NCBI GenBank assembly: GCA_029068555.1
Contig: JAIECJ010000160.1
Span: 1 to 40,598, forward strand
Origin: Lachnospiraceae bacterium
GTDB lineage: Bacteria > Bacillota > Clostridia > Lachnospirales > Lachnospiraceae
Direction of reading: 5' to 3'
DNA length: 40,598 bases
Part shown: in pieces, positions 31,349 through 40,580 of the stretch
How positions within the stretch are numbered: the stretch's first letter is position 1
How the letters are laid out: each line of letters opens with the position of its first letter
Program-made: the position numbers and the translations under genes
The notes under the pieces: model-generated
The model's database searches: none
What the model was told of the DNA's origin: nothing
The model's input: only the letters and a program-made list of their open reading frames with translations

Positions 31349-32569
31349 TTATATATTGGTTCTTACCTGCTTCGGCTGATAGCCTTTTTCCTCCAGCGCT
31401 TTAATAATCTGATTTTTATGCTCTGTACCAAAGGTCTCAAGTGTAATCCGCAGCTCCACAGCTGCATTTCTGTTGATGGAAACAAACTGGTTGTGTTCAA
31501 GTTTAATGACATTACCACTCAGTGAAGCAATCACTTCTGACACCTTTGTCAGCTCACCGGGCTTATCCGGAAGCAGTACAGACACCGTAAAAATACGATC
31601 CCTGAAAATGAGTCCCTGCTGTACAACGGATGACATTGTTATAATATCCATATTTCCGCCGCTGAGTATGGACACAATCCGCTTGTTTTTTGCATCAATA
31701 TGGCGCAGCGCAGCTACGGTCAGAAGACCTGAGTTTTCAACCACCATCTTATGGTTTTCCACAATGTCCAGGAAGGACACAACAAGTTCCTCATCCGGCA
31801 CGGTAACGATCTCATCTATATTCTCCCTAATATAGGGAAAAATATTCTTTCCAGGAGTCTTAACTGCCGTGCCATCTGCTATCGTATTTACTTTGGGAAG
31901 CGTAACTACTTCTCCTGACTTGAGTGATTCCTGCATACAGTTTGCTCCTGCCGGCTCCACACCAATCACTTTTATCTTAGGATTCAGCAGTTTGGCAAGT
32001 GTCGATACGCCAGTTGCAAGTCCGCCTCCTCCAATTGGAACAAGGATAATGTCCACCAGCGGGAGCTCCTTAAAAATTTCCATGGCTATTGTTCCCTGTC
32101 CTGTAGCTACTGCCAGATCATCGAACGGATGAATAAATGTGTACCCCTTTTCCTCTGCCAGCTGATAGGCATACTCGCATGCCTCGTCATAGACATCACC
32201 TTTGAGAATCACCTCTGCTCCATACCCTTTTGTCCGGTTTACCTTCATAAGAGGTGTCGTTGTCGGCATTACGATAACAGCCTTCACGCCATATTTTTTC
32301 GCCGCGTAAGCGACACCCTGTGCATGATTTCCTGCTGATGCGGTAATCAGTCCCTTTTCGCGTTCTTCTGGCGAGAGCGTACTTATCTTATAATATGCAC
32401 CCCTAAGTTTATATGCTCCTGTAAGCTGCATATTCTCCGGTTTCAGATACACCTTGTTTCCTGTCTGGTTGCTCAGATACTCACTATATATCAGTTTTGT
32501 CTCCGAAGTAACCTTCTTCACAATTTCTGACGCTTCCTCAAATTTCTCAAGTGTAAGCATTTTTGACAT
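31349..32569 (-). CDS. ilvA: Threonine ammonia-lyase with C-terminal ACT domain
   Basis: A PLP enzyme that deaminates threonine to 2-oxobutyrate, either for isoleucine synthesis or for threonine catabolism. The PLP lysine is K54 in LTGAYKLRGAYYK. SAGNHAQGVAYAAKK, PIGGGGLATGVST and LSGGNMDI bind the cofactor. Residues from about 325 form an ACT domain (FTVSVLLPDKPGELTKVSE). At 406 residues with a single ACT domain it is of the shorter type, so biosynthetic and catabolic roles cannot be separated. GGAGG lies 7 nt before the ATG. It follows ftsY by 33 bp. Confidence 0.93.
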   Translation of the reverse strand: MSKMLTLEKFEEASEIVKKVTSETKLIYSEYLSNQTGNKVYLKPENMQLTGAYKLRGAYYKISTLSPEEREKGLITASAGNHAQGVAYAAKKYGVKAVIVMPTTTPLMKVNRTKGYGAEVILKGDVYDEACEYAYQLAEEKGYTFIHPFDDLAVATGQGTIAMEIFKELPLVDIILVPIGGGGLATGVSTLAKLLNPKIKVIGVEPAGANCMQESLKSGEVVTLPKVNTIADGTAVKTPGKNIFPYIRENIDEIVTVPDEELVVSFLDIVENHKMVVENSGLLTVAALRHIDAKNKRIVSILSGGNMDIITMSSVVQQGLIFRDRIFTVSVLLPDKPGELTKVSEVIASLSGNVIKLEHNQFVSINRNAAVELRITLETFGTEHKNQIIKALEEKGYQPKQVRTNI

Positions 32570-32602
32570 TTTTATTCCTCCTCGTTTCTCTCCTGCGTAT
32601 TA

Positions 32603-33802
32603 TTACCAGAAAAACCATTTTTTCTTCTTTGGTTTTTCATCATTGTTCTCATCTACCACACTGTTTTCACCCACAAATTCATCATTATCTTCTGAAGAAT
32701 TTATGTCATTATCAATTTCAAGATGTGCACTTTCACTGTTGTCCATATCATCGGTTCTTATCTGTGCAATATCCTGATGTTTCTCCTGTCTGTTATCATC
32801 TGACATTTTTTTTCTATCTGCATTTTCATCAAATATGCCCTCGGTGTCTATGGTCTCTGGCAATGCTTCCTCCGCTTTTATATCAAATAGCGCATTTACA
32901 AATTCATCCGCATTAAATTTCTGCAAATCCTCTATCGTCTCACCGACACCAATATATTTTACCGGCACATTCAGCTCTGACTGTATTGCAACTGCAATGC
33001 CTCCTTTAGCCGTTCCGTCCATCTTGGTGAGAATGACACCTGTAAGATCCGCCGCCTCACCAAATTCCCGAGCCTGTGCAAGCGCATTCTGTCCTGTCGT
33101 TCCGTCAAGAACAATCAGGTTTTCCCTATGCGCATTCGGGAATTCCCTGTCTATGATGCGGTTCATTTTTTTGAGTTCTTCCATCAGATTTTTTTTGTTG
33201 TGAAGTCTACCTGCTGTATCGCATATCAATACATCTACGTTTCTTGCTTTCGCAGCATTCACTGCGTCAAATATTACGGATGCCGGGTCAGCGCCATCCG
33301 TACCGCCAATCATGTCAACTCCTGCACGGTGTGCCCACTCCGCAAGCTGGTCGCCGGCAGCAGCCCTGAATGTGTCGGCAGCAGCAATAAGAACCTTTTT
33401 TCCCTGCCCTTTCAAGATACCTGCAAGCTTGCCCACAGAAGTTGTTTTTCCAACACCGTTAACCCCAATGATAAAAATAACCGACTGCTCTTTTTCAAAA
33501 TCATAAGCCGTTTCTTCCACATGCATTTGTTCCTTAATGCTTTCAACAAGAAGCTCCTTACATTCGGAAGGCTGTCTTAAATGTCTTTTCTTAACTTCCT
33601 CCCGCATGCGTTCGATAATATCATTTGTCGCATTGACACCAATGTCACCCATTATAAGAATTTCCTCTAATTCCTCATAAAAATCGTCATCAATTTCGGA
33701 TGCTCCATAAAAAACAGCATCAATCCCTGCCACAATATTATCTCTTGTTTTATTTAATCCTTCTTTTAAACGGCTGAAAAATCCTCTCTTCTCCTCTGCC
33801 AT
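32603..33802 (-). CDS. ftsY: Signal recognition particle receptor FtsY with a C-terminal acidic extension
   Basis: FtsY is the membrane-associated SRP receptor GTPase. The NG domain starts almost at once (FFSRLKEGLNKTRDNI) and shows GVNGVGKTTSVGKLA, DTAGRLHNKKNLMEEL and TKMDGTAKGG, ending near residue 307 at FVNALFD. It is followed by about 90 extra residues rich in Asp, Glu, Asn and Ser, ending in KPKKKKWFFW. In E. coli the acidic region is N-terminal, so this order is unusual. GGAGG lies about 10 nt before the ATG, at the smc stop. Confidence 0.96.
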   Translation of the reverse strand: MAEEKRGFFSRLKEGLNKTRDNIVAGIDAVFYGASEIDDDFYEELEEILIMGDIGVNATNDIIERMREEVKKRHLRQPSECKELLVESIKEQMHVEETAYDFEKEQSVIFIIGVNGVGKTTSVGKLAGILKGQGKKVLIAAADTFRAAAGDQLAEWAHRAGVDMIGGTDGADPASVIFDAVNAAKARNVDVLICDTAGRLHNKKNLMEELKKMNRIIDREFPNAHRENLIVLDGTTGQNALAQAREFGEAADLTGVILTKMDGTAKGGIAVAIQSELNVPVKYIGVGETIEDLQKFNADEFVNALFDIKAEEALPETIDTEGIFDENADRKKMSDDNRQEKHQDIAQIRTDDMDNSESAHLEIDNDINSSEDNDEFVGENSVVDENNDEKPKKKKWFFW

Positions 33803-33807
33803 CCCTG

Positions 33808-36800
33808 TTAGCCTCCATTCTTGTCTTTATTCCCATTTCCTTCCTGACTCCATCTGTCAACCTCACTGTCAACCAGATTTACGCTTACGAGCGTCGATAC
33901 GCCCTTTTCCTGCATTGTAATACCATAAAGCCTGTCTGCCTGCTCCATCGTACCTCGTCTGTGCGTAATCACAATAAACTGTGTGCCCTTTGTGAGTTTG
34001 TTCAGGTACTTGGCAAATCTGCTTACATTTCCTTCGTCAAGCGCCGCCTCAATCTCGTCCAGCAGACAAAACGGTGACGGTTTTAAATTCTGTATGGCAA
34101 AAAGCAGTGCAATCGCCGTAAATGATTTCTCTCCGCCGGACAGCTGCATCATATTCTGCAGCTTCTTTCCAGGGGGCTGCGCAATAATACGGATTCCTGC
34201 CTCGAGAATGTCCTCATCCTCAATCAGCTCAAGTGTGCCCTTGCCGCCGCCAAAAAGCTCCTTAAATACCTTGTCAAACTCCCGCTTGATTTCCTCAAAC
34301 TTTTCTGCAAACTGTTTCCGCATCGCAGTGTCCAATTCCGCTATAATACCTTCCAGTGTTTTTTCCGCTTCAATAAGATCATCATGCTGGTTTTTCATAA
34401 ATGTATATCTGTCCATGAGAACCTTGTAATCTTCAATTGCATTTACATTTACATCGCCAAGTTTTCTGATATCATCTTTTATCATCGCAATTTGCTTTTT
34501 CATATCGGAAATATCTATCAACGCATCATTTCTCATAGAAGCAGCGTTATTGAGTGTAATCTCATACTCATTCCACATGTAATTAATCTGGTTTTCCACT
34601 GTTTCCTCCAGCTTTTCCCGCTGTGAACCCAGTCTGTACACTTCCTTGTCAAGCGCATTTTTCTTTTCAGAAATTTCCTCTCTTGTCTTGAAAAAGTTCT
34701 TCTGCTTCTGTGAAAGTTCCTCTTTCTCCTGCTGCTTCTCTTTCAGGGAAAACTCCGCATCTGACTGTGTAGTATGTGACGCATCAATCGTCTTTATGAT
34801 TTCCCTAATATTTTCTTGCCTGATTTCAATATCTTTCAGGCAGCTGTCAAGACTGGTCTGTACCTCAATCAGTTCTTCCCTGCTACGGGAAAGTTCGCCT
34901 TCAATACGGTTGAGATTCGTCTGTTCAAATTCCTGCTTTTGCAGTATTTTTTCATATGCAACATCCCACTCGCCGACCATACCTGTCTTGTTAGATTCTT
35001 CCGCCCTATAATTTTCGAGCGCCTTCTGGCATTCGGCGATGCCCTGTTCTAGCAGTTTCTCACTTTCCTCTGATGCCTTCAGGTCATTTAATGTCTTTTC
35101 CTTATCGGCATTGATTTCTGAAACCTTTTCGTCAATCTCCCGTTGTTCGTCTTTTAGCGACCCAAATCCCTGCTCTGCTTCATTTTTTCTCTCCTCAGCA
35201 GTAACAACATTCAATCTGGCTGTATTTTGTTTAATAAACAGTTCCTGAAGAACTGCCTTCTCATCTTCAATCGCTTTTCTGAGATTACTCCGCTCTGTTT
35301 TTATATTTTCAATGTCTTCTGTTGCAGTTTCCAGTCTTTTCTTCGCATCTTTCAGCTTCTCCCCAAGCTCCTCAAGCTCTCTGCGCCGTCCGAGCAGATT
35401 GGAATTGTTTTTAAAAGCCCCTCCGCTAATGGCACCTCCTGGTACCAGAAGCTCTCCCTCCAATGTTACCATTCTGACACTATAATCATATTTCCGGGCT
35501 ATTTTTACCGCATTGTCAATTGTGTCAATCACTGCAATTCTTCCGAGCATTGCCTTTGCAACATTCCTGTATTTTGAATCTGTCTTCACAAGCGAATCTG
35601 CAAGACCAATTGCCCCCTTTTCATTCAGCACATCAGGTGTTTTAAACTCCTGCGGCTTCGTGATACTTGTAAGCGGTAGAAACGTAGCACGTCCAAAGCG
35701 GTTTTTTTTCAGAAAGCCTATCATCTTCTTCGCCGTGTCCTCGTCTGTCGTCACAATATTCTGTATATTGCCGCCAAGCGCTGTCTCTATCGCTGTCTCG
35801 TATTGCTTATCGACCTTTATGATGTCGGCCACAACTCCGACAATTCCTTTATTCTGCTCCTTCTGCTCCATGACCTTCTGAATGCTGTTTCCATAGCCTT
35901 CATAACGCTCAGTAAGGTTTGAAATCGTGTCAAGCTTGGACTTGTATCTCTGATATGCCCCCTGTGCCTCCCTGATTTCTTCATCCTTTTTGCCAAGCCT
36001 CTCGCGAAACGTCTTCCCTTGTTCTTCCATCTCGGTCAGATTCGTGTTGACTTCTATAATCCGGTCATTTATCTTCTGGAATTCCTCCTGTAATGTCTTA
36101 ATCTCCGCATCGCGTTCTGCCTCGTCACTCCTGGCACGAAGAAGACGGGAATTCAGTTCCGCCTTTCTGATACGCAGCTGCTCCATCATCGTATCAAAAC
36201 TGCTCATCTTTGACTTTATCGTTGCCCTTTCATTGAGCATCATGATAATCTTGTTTTTGTCTTCTTCGATTTTGGCATTTAGCTCCTCAATTCGCGTCTG
36301 AACTTCTGTCAGTGTGCCTTTTGCCACATTTCGTTCTTTCTCTAGTTCGGCTACTTTCTCGTCGAGCACACCTTTACTTTCAAGGATTTTTGCGCGTTCG
36401 CTTTCCCTCTCTGTTATCTGTTCCTGTATTGCTGCGATTCTTTCGCGGAAATGCTGTTCATTTCCCTGTGCGCCTTTGATCTGTTCCTTTAAGACATTAA
36501 TCTCACCCTCTAGCTTACCTCGGGTTACACTCGCATCAGTAAGTGTATTTCTGGCAGCCTCTATCTCATCTTCAAGTTCTTCTATATGCGTCTGCACCGC
36601 ATCATACTCTACCTTTATGTCCTCGTACTGCCTGACGGTATTTTCAAAGTCTTCTTGTGCAATACTGTATTTTCCTTCCACATCGCTTAACTGTTCCTTT
36701 AACTTTTTATTTTCAAGAAGGAACATGTTTACGTCAAGCTCTTTAAGCTCCTCTTTTTTCTTCAGGTATACTTTCGCCTTTTCAGACTGCTTCTCTAATG

Positions 36801-37410
36801 GTTCCACCTGTTTTTCAAGCTCACTTAAAATGTCGGTTACCCGAACAAGATTATTCTTCTCATCTTCGAGCTTCTTTTGTGCTGTTGCCTTTCTCTTTTT
36901 GAATTTTACAATTCCCGCCGCTTCGTCAAAAAGCTCACGTTTCTCCTCAGGCTTTCCGCTCAGGATTTTTTCAATCTGCCCCTGACCTATAATGGAATAG
37001 CCTTCCTTACCAATACCAGTGTCATAAAAGAGTTCGTTTACATCCTTCAATCGACAGGGGGTACCATTTATTGAATACTCACTTTCGCCTGAACGATATA
37101 AACGTCTCGCCACCGTTACTTCTTCATAATCAATGGCAAGTTTATGGTCTGCGTTATCAAAGGTAATGCCCACATACGCATATCCCAGTGGTTTCCTTAG
37201 CTCTGTCCCGGAAAAGATAACATCCTGCATTGACTCCCCGCGCAGCTGTTTGATGCGCTGCTCACCGAGAACCCATCTGACGGCATCAGCGACATTGCTT
37301 TTACCAGAACCGTTTGGTCCCACAATGCCAGTAATTCCTTGATGAAACTTAAATACTATTTTATTTGCAAACGATTTAAACCCTTGTACTTCTATACTTT
37401 TTAAATACAT
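33808..37410 (-). CDS. smc: Chromosome segregation ATPase SMC
   Basis: SMC forms the ring-shaped condensin that organises the nucleoid with ScpA and ScpB. The N-terminal Walker A is GPNGSGKSN (residues 31-39). Two long coiled coils flank the hinge (GYGNSIQKVM, LGGNIQNIV, PGGAISGGAF, roughly residues 510-670). The C-terminal ABC signature is LSGGEKSFTA and Walker B is FCLLDEIEAALDE. The 1200-residue length is normal. GGTGGGG lies about 7 nt before the ATG. It lies between rnc and ftsY, the common order. Confidence 0.98.
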   Translation of the reverse strand: MYLKSIEVQGFKSFANKIVFKFHQGITGIVGPNGSGKSNVADAVRWVLGEQRIKQLRGESMQDVIFSGTELRKPLGYAYVGITFDNADHKLAIDYEEVTVARRLYRSGESEYSINGTPCRLKDVNELFYDTGIGKEGYSIIGQGQIEKILSGKPEEKRELFDEAAGIVKFKKRKATAQKKLEDEKNNLVRVTDILSELEKQVEPLEKQSEKAKVYLKKKEELKELDVNMFLLENKKLKEQLSDVEGKYSIAQEDFENTVRQYEDIKVEYDAVQTHIEELEDEIEAARNTLTDASVTRGKLEGEINVLKEQIKGAQGNEQHFRERIAAIQEQITERESERAKILESKGVLDEKVAELEKERNVAKGTLTEVQTRIEELNAKIEEDKNKIIMMLNERATIKSKMSSFDTMMEQLRIRKAELNSRLLRARSDEAERDAEIKTLQEEFQKINDRIIEVNTNLTEMEEQGKTFRERLGKKDEEIREAQGAYQRYKSKLDTISNLTERYEGYGNSIQKVMEQKEQNKGIVGVVADIIKVDKQYETAIETALGGNIQNIVTTDEDTAKKMIGFLKKNRFGRATFLPLTSITKPQEFKTPDVLNEKGAIGLADSLVKTDSKYRNVAKAMLGRIAVIDTIDNAVKIARKYDYSVRMVTLEGELLVPGGAISGGAFKNNSNLLGRRRELEELGEKLKDAKKRLETATEDIENIKTERSNLRKAIEDEKAVLQELFIKQNTARLNVVTAEERKNEAEQGFGSLKDEQREIDEKVSEINADKEKTLNDLKASEESEKLLEQGIAECQKALENYRAEESNKTGMVGEWDVAYEKILQKQEFEQTNLNRIEGELSRSREELIEVQTSLDSCLKDIEIRQENIREIIKTIDASHTTQSDAEFSLKEKQQEKEELSQKQKNFFKTREEISEKKNALDKEVYRLGSQREKLEETVENQINYMWNEYEITLNNAASMRNDALIDISDMKKQIAMIKDDIRKLGDVNVNAIEDYKVLMDRYTFMKNQHDDLIEAEKTLEGIIAELDTAMRKQFAEKFEEIKREFDKVFKELFGGGKGTLELIEDEDILEAGIRIIAQPPGKKLQNMMQLSGGEKSFTAIALLFAIQNLKPSPFCLLDEIEAALDEGNVSRFAKYLNKLTKGTQFIVITHRRGTMEQADRLYGITMQEKGVSTLVSVNLVDSEVDRWSQEGNGNKDKNGG

Positions 37411-37438
37411 TATTTACCCCACCTATGCTGATCTGCCT

Positions 37439-38140
37439 TTATTTCTTTTTGCCCTTAAGCCTGAGGAGCGCTTCATATGCCGCCTGCTGTTCCGCCGCTT
37501 TCTTCGTCCTTCCCACACCTGTACCAATCAGCTTCTCATCAAGATATGCCTCAACGCTGAACTCCTTATCGTGGTCGGGTCCTGTCTCGCCGACCAATTC
37601 ATACCTTAACTGCGCAGTATTATTCTTCTGGATTTCTTCCTGCAAAAGCGTCTTGCTGTCCATAAATAAAATTTTATCTTCCAAATCAGATAGTACAAAA
37701 CGATAGATATACTTTTTCGCGTTTTCGATGCCGCCATCCAGAAAAATAGCGCCTATCACGGCTTCCATAACATCTGAAATAATAGAGTCCCTTTTCCTTC
37801 CCCCTGTTGCTTCTTCCCCTTTGCCAAGCAGAATATATGCTCCAAGACAGATATCCCTTGCACAGTATGCCAGCGCCGGCTCGCACACCATTGATGCACG
37901 CAGCCTTGTCAGCTGCCCCTCCGGCATATCTTTGTTTTCGTTATACAAAAATTCACTGGACACCAGTTCAAGTACAGCATCACCCAAAAATTCCAGTCTC
38001 TCATAGTTTCTTAGCTTATTTATCTTCTGCTCATTGGCAAACGAACTGTGCGTCAATGCCTGTTTCAGCAGTGTCTCATCCTTAAACCGATATCCGATTT
38101 TTTCTTGCAGCTCTCTTAAAGCCTCTTTCCGATTCCACAT
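37439..38140 (-). CDS. rnc: Ribonuclease III
   Basis: RNase III cuts double-stranded RNA in rRNA and mRNA maturation. The catalytic signature is NYERLEFLGDAVLELV (about residues 45-60). A second acidic patch is SDVMEAVIGAIFLDGG, and the dsRNA-binding domain is in the last 70 residues (GTGVGRTKKAAEQQAAYEAL). The 233-residue length is normal. AGGAG lies 9 nt before the ATG. It follows acpP after a terminator, so it may also depend on read-through. Confidence 0.97.
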   Translation of the reverse strand: MWNRKEALRELQEKIGYRFKDETLLKQALTHSSFANEQKINKLRNYERLEFLGDAVLELVSSEFLYNENKDMPEGQLTRLRASMVCEPALAYCARDICLGAYILLGKGEEATGGRKRDSIISDVMEAVIGAIFLDGGIENAKKYIYRFVLSDLEDKILFMDSKTLLQEEIQKNNTAQLRYELVGETGPDHDKEFSVEAYLDEKLIGTGVGRTKKAAEQQAAYEALLRLKGKKK

Positions 38141-38163
38141 ATTTTATTGCTCCTGTTACACCA

Positions 38164-38188
38164 ACAAAAAGCCCTTTTTACAGGGCTT
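38164..38188 (-). terminator. Terminator after acpP
   Basis: On the minus strand AAGCCCT pairs with AGGGCTT across 6 nt, followed by TTTTTG. It ends about 25 bp before the rnc start, so it probably attenuates rather than fully blocks rnc-smc-ftsY. Confidence 0.75.
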
Positions 38189-38207
38189 CTTCTATATTGT
38201 TATTTTT

Positions 38208-38438
38208 TTAAATATTTACCTTTTGAATCCACTCAACAGCATCCTTTACTGTCTTAAGCTTGTCCAGCCCTTCCGTTGGTATGTGAATATCAAGCTCATC
38301 CTCCACACCCATAAATATCTGGTACAAATCCAATGAATCAGCTCCCAGATCTGTAAGAAAAGTCATGTGCATTTCAATCTCATCCGGATCCATTCCCAAA
38401 ACGGCAGCCGTAACCTTCTTCAAAGCTTCAAATTCCAT
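38208..38438 (-). CDS. acpP: Acyl carrier protein
   Basis: A 76-residue acidic carrier of fatty-acid intermediates. The phosphopantetheine serine is S35 in TDLGADSLDLYQI. Helix 2 reads DLYQIFMGVEDELD, with a slightly unusual Tyr-Gln in place of the common Val-Glu. AAAGGG lies about 10 nt before the ATG. It follows plsX directly. Confidence 0.96.
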   Translation of the reverse strand: MEFEALKKVTAAVLGMDPDEIEMHMTFLTDLGADSLDLYQIFMGVEDELDIHIPTEGLDKLKTVKDAVEWIQKVNI

Positions 38439-38455
38439 TTTATCAGACCCTTTCC

Positions 38456-39469
38456 CTACTCATCCCGCAAAATAACTTTTTCTTTTATCTTCTCGTTTAT
38501 TTTCTGTTCCTTGAATGTAACGCACTGGAGAATTGAATTTTTTATCTCAACTGACTTGGAGCTTCCATGTGTCTTTACCACCAGCCCGTTTAAGCCCAAC
38601 AGCGGCGCCCCGCCATGTTCCTCAAGACTGAATCCTTTCAAAGTTGCTTTCAAAGCCGGTTTAACCAGAAGCGCACCTATTTTACTTCTAAGGGAAGCCA
38701 TCATTCCTGTTTTTACTTTTTTAATCAGAGTAGCTCCTACACCTTCATATAATTTCAAAATAATATTTCCGGCAAATGCTTCACACACAATTACATCTGC
38801 ATATCCTGTAGGAATATCCCTTGCCTCAATGCTTCCTATAAAATTTATCTCCGGGCAATTCTTTAAAAGTGGAAATGTTTCTTTTACAAGTGCATTTCCC
38901 TTTTCTTCCTCCGCGCCGATATTCACAATTGCAACTTTGGGGTTCGTAACGCCCATCACACTTTCCATATATACAGCACCCATCTTCGCAAACTGTACCA
39001 GATGGGATGACCTGGCATCCACATTAGCTCCACAGTCAATCAGAAGCGAACAGCCTGTTTCTGTTGGAATCAACGGTGCGAGAGGCGGGCGCTCGATACC
39101 TTTGATTCTGCCGACAATCAGCTGCCCTCCGACTAGCACTGCCCCCGAACTTCCCGCCGATACAAAAGCATCACAGACGCCATCCTTTACCAGATTAAGC
39201 GCAACCACAATTGAAGAATCTTTCTTCTTTCTGATTGCCATTACCGGAGGCTCGGCAGTCTCGATAATCTCCTCAGCATTTACGATTTCAATTTGTTCTT
39301 TATTGTATGTATACTGCACAAGCTCTTTTTTTATATCATCCTGCCTGCCTGTCAGATATACCTTAATTCTGCTGTTTTCCGTTACAGCCTCTATTGCACC
39401 CTTTACGATTTCTGCCGGAGCATTGTCGCCACCCATGGCATCTACTGCTACTTTGGTCATTTCTCCCAT
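38456..39469 (-). CDS. plsX: Phosphate acyltransferase PlsX
   Basis: PlsX converts acyl-ACP to acyl-phosphate, the donor for glycerol-3-phosphate acylation by PlsY. The N-terminus VAVDAMGGDNAPAEIVKGA is diagnostic, followed by MAIRKKKDSSIVVALNLVK, SAGSSGAVL and the C-terminal GGAPLLGLNGLVVKTHG. The ATG at 39469 (MGEMTKVAVDA) has GGAGGA about 7-8 nt upstream, which makes it better placed than an ATG 15 nt earlier. Confidence 0.96.
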   Translation of the reverse strand: MGEMTKVAVDAMGGDNAPAEIVKGAIEAVTENSRIKVYLTGRQDDIKKELVQYTYNKEQIEIVNAEEIIETAEPPVMAIRKKKDSSIVVALNLVKDGVCDAFVSAGSSGAVLVGGQLIVGRIKGIERPPLAPLIPTETGCSLLIDCGANVDARSSHLVQFAKMGAVYMESVMGVTNPKVAIVNIGAEEEKGNALVKETFPLLKNCPEINFIGSIEARDIPTGYADVIVCEAFAGNIILKLYEGVGATLIKKVKTGMMASLRSKIGALLVKPALKATLKGFSLEEHGGAPLLGLNGLVVKTHGSSKSVEIKNSILQCVTFKEQKINEKIKEKVILRDE

Positions 39470-39536
39470 GTTCAAATCCTCCATTCGTAATTACTTAGCA
39501 AATTCTTTATCCAAATAATTACATCATACTTATATA

Positions 39537-39565
39537 AATATACTAGACCTACCATCAAAAATCAA
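39537..39565 (-). promoter_or_regulatory. Promoter of plsX-acpP
   Basis: The minus strand reads TTGATT-N17-TATATT, directly after the T tract of the rpmF terminator. The spacer holds TTTGATGGTAGGTCTAG, with partial dyad character, where a fatty-acid regulator could bind; I cannot assign one. Confidence 0.65.
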
Positions 39566-39614
39566 GGGAAAAAACAAGGTGTAAAATCTTAATCGTTCCA
39601 TAAGACTTTACACC
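39566..39614 (-). terminator. Terminator of yceD-rpmF
   Basis: On the minus strand GGTGTAAAGTCTTA pairs with TAAGATTTTACACC (14 bp with one G-T) across 9 nt, followed by TTGTTTTTTC. Confidence 0.92.
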
Positions 39615-39640
39615 CTGTTTCCTGAATTAAAAATATTACA

Positions 39641-39820
39641 TTAATCAACTGCAATAATTTCCTTCTTGTTATAAGAGCCACAAGACTTGCATACTCTGTG
39701 GGGCATCATTAACGAGCCGCACTTACTGCACTTTACAAGTGTAGGAGCGCTCATCTTCCAATTTGCTCTTCTCTTATCTCTTCTTCCTTTAGAAGATTTA
39801 TTTTTTGGACATATAGACAT
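39641..39820 (-). CDS. rpmF: 50S ribosomal protein L32
   Basis: A 59-residue protein starting MSICPKNKSSKGRRDKRRAN, with WKMSAPTLVKC, then CSKCG and CKSCG, the four-cysteine zinc-binding form of L32. GGAGG lies 7 nt before the ATG, within the last codons of the preceding gene. The stop is at 39641-39643, followed by a strong terminator. Confidence 0.97.
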   Translation of the reverse strand: MSICPKNKSSKGRRDKRRANWKMSAPTLVKCSKCGSLMMPHRVCKSCGSYNKKEIIAVD

Positions 39821-39822
39821 TG

Positions 39823-40350
39823 TTACACCTCCTTGTTTGCATGAAATAAATCTTTTATTGCCGCCATTCTGGGATCTGGAACAAAATCATCGCATCCACA
39901 GTCTCCATCATTCAGATTTTTACCGCATATCTTGCAAATTCCTTTGCAGTCATCCTTACATAAAATCTTCATTGGCCATTCCAATAATAATTCATTATTG
40001 ACTAGTTCATCCACATTTAAGTGATATCCTTCCATAATTTCCAGTGAATCATCTTCATCTGTGTCATCACCCGTATAATCTGGCGATACAACCTCATTAT
40101 TAAAAGATAAATCAAATGTATAATCCACATCCTTCAGACACCTATCACAGGCAAGTACAAATGTAACATGTACATTCCCATGCACCAGTGCTTTTGCATG
40201 CCCTATATTAGAAAGCTTCAGCGCGACAGGACTTTTTTCTTTTATCAAAAAAGTTCCAAACTGATTTGTAAATCTATCCGCTTCATAAGAAACGGTCAGT
40301 TCTTGCACTTGTCCTTCATTTGTAAATACATCTGTCAAATTCACTAACAT
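39823..40350 (-). CDS. DUF177 (YceD) family protein
   Basis: A 175-residue protein found upstream of rpmF in most bacteria and linked to 23S rRNA/50S assembly and metabolism. It shows LVHGNVHVTFVLACDRCLKD and the C-terminal Cys cluster CKDDCKGICKICGKNLNDG with CGCDDF, followed by DPRMAAIKDLF. AGGAG lies 6 nt before the ATG. It is cotranscribed with rpmF (2-bp gap) from a consensus promoter. Confidence 0.93.
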   Translation of the reverse strand: MLVNLTDVFTNEGQVQELTVSYEADRFTNQFGTFLIKEKSPVALKLSNIGHAKALVHGNVHVTFVLACDRCLKDVDYTFDLSFNNEVVSPDYTGDDTDEDDSLEIMEGYHLNVDELVNNELLLEWPMKILCKDDCKGICKICGKNLNDGDCGCDDFVPDPRMAAIKDLFHANKEV

Positions 40351-40377
40351 AGTAGACTCCTATTCACACATTCACTA

Positions 40378-40406
40378 ATTATACATAAACGTTTAAAATT
40401 TGTCAA
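40378..40406 (-). promoter_or_regulatory. Consensus sigma-A promoter of yceD-rpmF (P1)
   Basis: The minus strand reads TTGACA-N17-TATAAT, a perfect consensus, with its -10 about 28 bp before the start codon. Confidence 0.9.
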
Positions 40407-40463
40407 CAGTATTCATTCAATTTTTTTATACAGTTTTTCTGGGTTTTTTTGTTTCTTCATGAT

Positions 40464-40493
40464 ATTATATACTATATGTCCACAAAAAATCAA
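40464..40493 (-). promoter_or_regulatory. Second upstream promoter (P2) of yceD-rpmF
   Basis: The minus strand reads TTGATT-N18-TATAAT about 85 bp upstream of P1. Tandem promoters are common for ribosomal protein operons. Confidence 0.55.
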
Positions 40494-40544
40494 CAAACAT
40501 TTATTCCAGAGAGGGGATATTCCGGGAGTTTGACAGTTGAATAT

Positions 40545-40580
40545 GAAAAAAATCGCTTGCAGGCCGTATAAAACCTGCTT
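40545..40580 (-). terminator. Possible end of an upstream transcript
   Basis: GCAGG pairs with CCTGC across 10 nt; on the minus strand it is followed after a few bases by a run of seven T. The stem is short, so this is tentative. No gene is seen between here and the window edge. Confidence 0.35.

Noticed and set aside
36314-36985. Ser/Phe-rich plus-strand frames opposite smc
   Set aside because: Composition is the reverse complement of the Glu/Lys-rich coiled coil.
38367-39518. 383-codon plus-strand frame opposite plsX and acpP
   Set aside because: It is antisense to two well-identified genes and crosses their junction; no binding site or known domain.
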